Shown here: one piece after another, positions 14,596-16,997 of the stretch
Layout: each line of letters opens with the position of its first letter
Numbering within the stretch: the stretch's first letter is position 1
Source: JAJRTA01 sp965603125
GTDB taxonomy: Bacteria; Zixibacteria; MSB-5A5; GN15; FEB-12
Direction: 5' to 3'
NCBI GenBank assembly: GCA_965603125.1
Contig: CBFDBU010000041.1
Coordinates: forward strand, 1 to 16,997
DNA length: 16,997 nucleotides
Notes under the pieces: generated by a model
Database searches by the model: none
The model's input: only the letters and a program-made list of their open reading frames with translations
Told to the model about the DNA's origin: nothing
Made by a program: the position numbers and the translations under genes

Positions 14596-16716
14596 ATGTT
14601 TCAGTGCAAAGACTGCAAGAACTATGAACCTGTAGATGACCAAAGGGGGAATTGTCGCGGCAACGAAGTCCCTGCTACAAGGCCGTCCGTTGAATGTCCT
14701 CAGAAATCGTTTCAACGCAAGATTGATCCGTGGTTGCTTTCCGAAGACTCCAGACACCCAGACTACCAGAGGTGGTATAACAAATTGAAAGAGGAGGTAA
14801 AGCGATACTACGAGCCTCGTCCAGAAAGCGGTATGTTTACGCTACACGGTAGCTCGCATTGCGCCAACGTAGAAAAAATGATCAAGGTGATCGTCTCCAA
14901 AGCAGGGATCGATCTCTCAGGAACGGAGCGATTTTTATTGAGTTGCGCCGCTTGGACTCACGATTTGGGTATGAATGAAGAAATATCTAGGGACTATTTT
15001 GCGGGGGTAAAAGGTGAGGGAGAAGGAATAAGCCCAGAGAAGAGGCGGAGTGAGCATCATAACGCTTCCTGCTGGTACCTGCAGGAGAAATATCAACGTC
15101 TCTTTGAAGAACACACGACTGATTCTGATCAGACGACAGCTATTCTTCGAGCAATCTCGACAATAATCCAGTATCATCGCAAGGGAGAGGATATCACCAG
15201 ATGTAATGATTTGTTATCTATTAAGGGTGAGATAGTGCGAATAAAACTGCTTGCTGCCATCTTTCGGCTTGCAGATACACTCCACAAAGACTCAACTCGG
15301 TTTGATCCGTACGAGTATGCGGTATTGAACATGGTGAGTTTTGGCAGGGAATCACGCCTACATTGGCTGAAGTCTTTCGTTGTTTCGAATATACATCTAA
15401 ACGAGTCAGAGCAGGTTATAACAGTACAATTGGATTTACCTGACTACACTCAATTCATAGAATGGCAAAATGAAACAAATCTCTCTGCGCGAGACAAGAT
15501 GGCGAGAGTTTGGGAAGACGGCGCACGTAACTTGAAGCATATAGTATCAAGTGACATCGAGGAAGATCTCGTCGTTGTTAATAGTATTTTCTCAAGATAC
15601 AGAATGCCGACTTATGTTACTGTGGACGTGCGCGTATCCCAAGTACGGGGGTTTACCAAGGAACGCTACCACGAAATAAGGGGGATACTGAGTGATTTGG
15701 ATATCGTCTTCTCGCCGAATACGTCTAAAGTCATAAGAAGGACTCTTGATAGCATGAAAAGTCTTTGCTCTTCTAGCGCCGATGACAATACCTTCGCCAG
15801 TCAACTGCAGCAATTTCTCAAATACCTAAATGAGATACACAAGAATCGTCCTTGCCATGTCGGTCTTCGCAAAATCATCGACTTGCTAGGGCTGTTACCG
15901 GATGGCGATAACGGAGACACCGTTAGACGCAAGATCACAGCGGTCGTCAATGGAATTGAAGAATTTCGTGTTGAAGCTGTGGATAAGATCCTTGAAAGGG
16001 CGAATGAAATAGTAGCCAAGGGAATAACGGACATCTTCTTGATCGGCTTCAGTGAGACTATTACAAGACTCCTCGAGAAGATCGCTCAAACCCAACCCGA
16101 GCGAAAGCATAAGATGAGCATCTATGTATTAGAATGCGCAACGAAGCGTAGACTGAGCCACAGCAATCTTATTGAGTATAATGACGGAATACACTACGCA
16201 ACGGAGATAGGGAAGTTAGATTTCTACCACATTAGCATCATACCAGATCTCGGTTTTGCCACACAACTTCAGTCGCAGAGGCAGGAACGGGAAGATCGGG
16301 CGCTTAGAAAGACTCACCTGGTACTGTTTGGAGCTAACGGAATTGATGAAGACACAGGTGATTGTGGTCATACCTCGGGGTATCTTTCCGTGGCCATAGT
16401 TGCAAAGGAATTCGAAATTCCTGTTAAAGTTCTGGCAGATTCTTTTAAGTTTGGTCACGTGGATTGGCATTCTGGCGAGAGAAGAAAGAGCGAGTGGTTG
16501 ACGACTCAACGCAAGTATGTCGAGCAGTTGGAATCTGTTCACGTAGACAGAATTAACCTTAGAGAGGACAAGTTTCCGGCACGGTTAGTGGAGCAGATCT
16601 TCACAGAGGATCATACCTTGATGTTTGAGAGTGGCAGTACATGCTTCAAGAGACAGCTGCAGGATATCAAGAAGTGTTCCAAGGATTTCTTTGAGAGACT
16701 GAAAAGGGAAGTATAA
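14596..16716 (+). CDS. Cys4 module + HD phosphohydrolase + eIF2B-like domain fusion, function unknown
   Basis: A 706-residue protein in three parts. Residues 1-38 hold Cys4, Cys7, Cys20 and Cys34 (CKDC ... C ... CP), a small zinc or Fe-S type module. Residues about 75-280 form an HD domain: His84/His88, His122-Asp123 (WTHDLGM), His154-His155, His194 (IQYHRK) and Asp227 (FRLADTLHKD), a complete-looking metal site as in HD phosphohydrolases that cleave nucleotides; it resembles the HD types tied to conflict systems. Residues about 445-670 resemble the eIF2B alpha/beta/delta-MtnA-ribose-1,5-bisphosphate isomerase family: IFLIGFSETITRLL (480-493), SIYVLECATKR, VLFGANGID (576-584), GYLSVAIVAKEFEIPVKVLADSFKF (in 595-619). 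A helical linker joins the last two. The gene is clearly AT-richer than its neighbours (15181-15240 has 23 G/C, 13321-13380 has 42), stands alone after rsmA and abuts an IS end, so recent transfer is likely. Substrate and role are unknown. Confidence 0.8.
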   Translation: MFQCKDCKNYEPVDDQRGNCRGNEVPATRPSVECPQKSFQRKIDPWLLSEDSRHPDYQRWYNKLKEEVKRYYEPRPESGMFTLHGSSHCANVEKMIKVIVSKAGIDLSGTERFLLSCAAWTHDLGMNEEISRDYFAGVKGEGEGISPEKRRSEHHNASCWYLQEKYQRLFEEHTTDSDQTTAILRAISTIIQYHRKGEDITRCNDLLSIKGEIVRIKLLAAIFRLADTLHKDSTRFDPYEYAVLNMVSFGRESRLHWLKSFVVSNIHLNESEQVITVQLDLPDYTQFIEWQNETNLSARDKMARVWEDGARNLKHIVSSDIEEDLVVVNSIFSRYRMPTYVTVDVRVSQVRGFTKERYHEIRGILSDLDIVFSPNTSKVIRRTLDSMKSLCSSSADDNTFASQLQQFLKYLNEIHKNRPCHVGLRKIIDLLGLLPDGDNGDTVRRKITAVVNGIEEFRVEAVDKILERANEIVAKGITDIFLIGFSETITRLLEKIAQTQPERKHKMSIYVLECATKRRLSHSNLIEYNDGIHYATEIGKLDFYHISIIPDLGFATQLQSQRQEREDRALRKTHLVLFGANGIDEDTGDCGHTSGYLSVAIVAKEFEIPVKVLADSFKFGHVDWHSGERRKSEWLTTQRKYVEQLESVHVDRINLREDKFPARLVEQIFTEDHTLMFESGSTCFKRQLQDIKKCSKDFFERLKREV

Positions 16717-16732
16717 TATGTAGGGTTCACAT

Positions 16733-16997
16733 TGGACTTCCCCCGAAAAAGTGGACACCCAGTTAAGTTAGGGTAGCCGTCCGTTCGAAGTCAACCGGGC
16801 TTTTGAAGCCCAGGCTAGAATGACGGCGTTCCCAGTTGTAAAACACCTCAATATACTCAAAGATCTTCGCCTTTGCATCTTCTCGAGTGGCGAACCGTTC
16901 ATCGTAAATCAGCTCCGTCTTCAAGGTCGCAAAGAATGCCACCGTAAGCTTCCCTGTCAAGTAGACAATTCATAAGTAGAGTTTTGGGCGGTTTGTC
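16733..16997 (-). mobile_element. IS3-type insertion sequence, 3' end, continuing or interrupted at the right edge
   Basis: From TGGACTTCCCCC at 16733 the sequence reads like the terminal inverted repeat of an IS3-family element (the run CCCCGAAAAAGTGGACACC is typical), followed by a minus-strand transposase C-terminus. The IS end lies 16 bases after the HD/eIF2B-like gene. Beyond about 16955 the sequence no longer matches transposase; TCTACTT occurs twice on the minus strand (near 16960-16980), which may be the end of another element. Confidence 0.65.
16763..16960 (-). pseudogene. IS3-family transposase (integrase-core) C-terminal fragment
   Basis: The minus-strand product ends with the C-terminal block of IS3-type DDE transposases: AFFATLKTELIYDERF, an alanine/lysine helix, YIEVFYNWERRHSSLGFKSP and DFE. 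In intact enzymes the FFATLKTE block is preceded by DNAVAES, whose Glu is the third catalytic residue. Here the protein reads LTVAFFATLK, so the Glu-Ser pair and everything upstream are missing. The fragment is about 65 residues of a protein that normally has roughly 280-300 in this reading frame. It is inactive. Confidence 0.8.

Noticed and set aside
1..16997. CRISPR arrays or rRNA genes
   Set aside because: No regularly spaced repeats of CRISPR length and no rRNA-like conserved stretches seen on either strand.

Overview
The window looks like a bacterial chromosome segment with a diderm cell plan. The evidence is an FtsE-FtsX-EnvC operon, an exported protein with a signal peptide, high GC in most genes and frequent TTG/GTG starts. 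The housekeeping genes fit an uncultured lineage of the FCB/Zixibacteria kind, but that assignment is inference from style and gene order, not from a marker gene. All intact genes lie on the + strand.

Layout. (1) 1-1774 is a decayed accessory zone. It holds the 3' part of a repeat-containing protein that seems cut short, helically phased TCCA repeats, the 5' half of a tRNA-Ser(CGA) gene, a frameshifted tyrosine integrase remnant read in frame into that tRNA half, and about 650 bp of non-coding sequence with a nested inverted repeat. (2) 1775-5822 carries panD (beta-alanine for pantothenate/CoA), a one-domain GlmU-type uridylyltransferase, an exported protein of unknown function, a membrane-anchored LytR_C protein, rsfS and rho. 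(3) 6051-14342 is a dense same-strand run: ftsE, ftsX, envC (divisome control of peptidoglycan hydrolysis), then holB, ricT, metG, tatD and rsmA. Neighbours overlap or are separated by less than about 40 bases. The order holB-ricT-metG-tatD-rsmA matches the Firmicutes-type cluster, with several members missing. (4) 14343-16997 is an AT-richer accessory segment. It has one large gene for an unusual protein (N-terminal four-cysteine module, HD phosphohydrolase domain, C-terminal eIF2B-like domain), followed at once by a broken IS3-type insertion sequence.

The two most interesting signals are these. The 706-residue HD/eIF2B-like fusion at 14596-16716 stands alone next to an IS and is a candidate signalling or conflict protein of unfamiliar architecture. 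The FtsE homologue keeps Walker A and Walker B but lacks the Q-loop glutamine, the LSGGQ signature and the switch histidine, although its partners FtsX and EnvC look intact.
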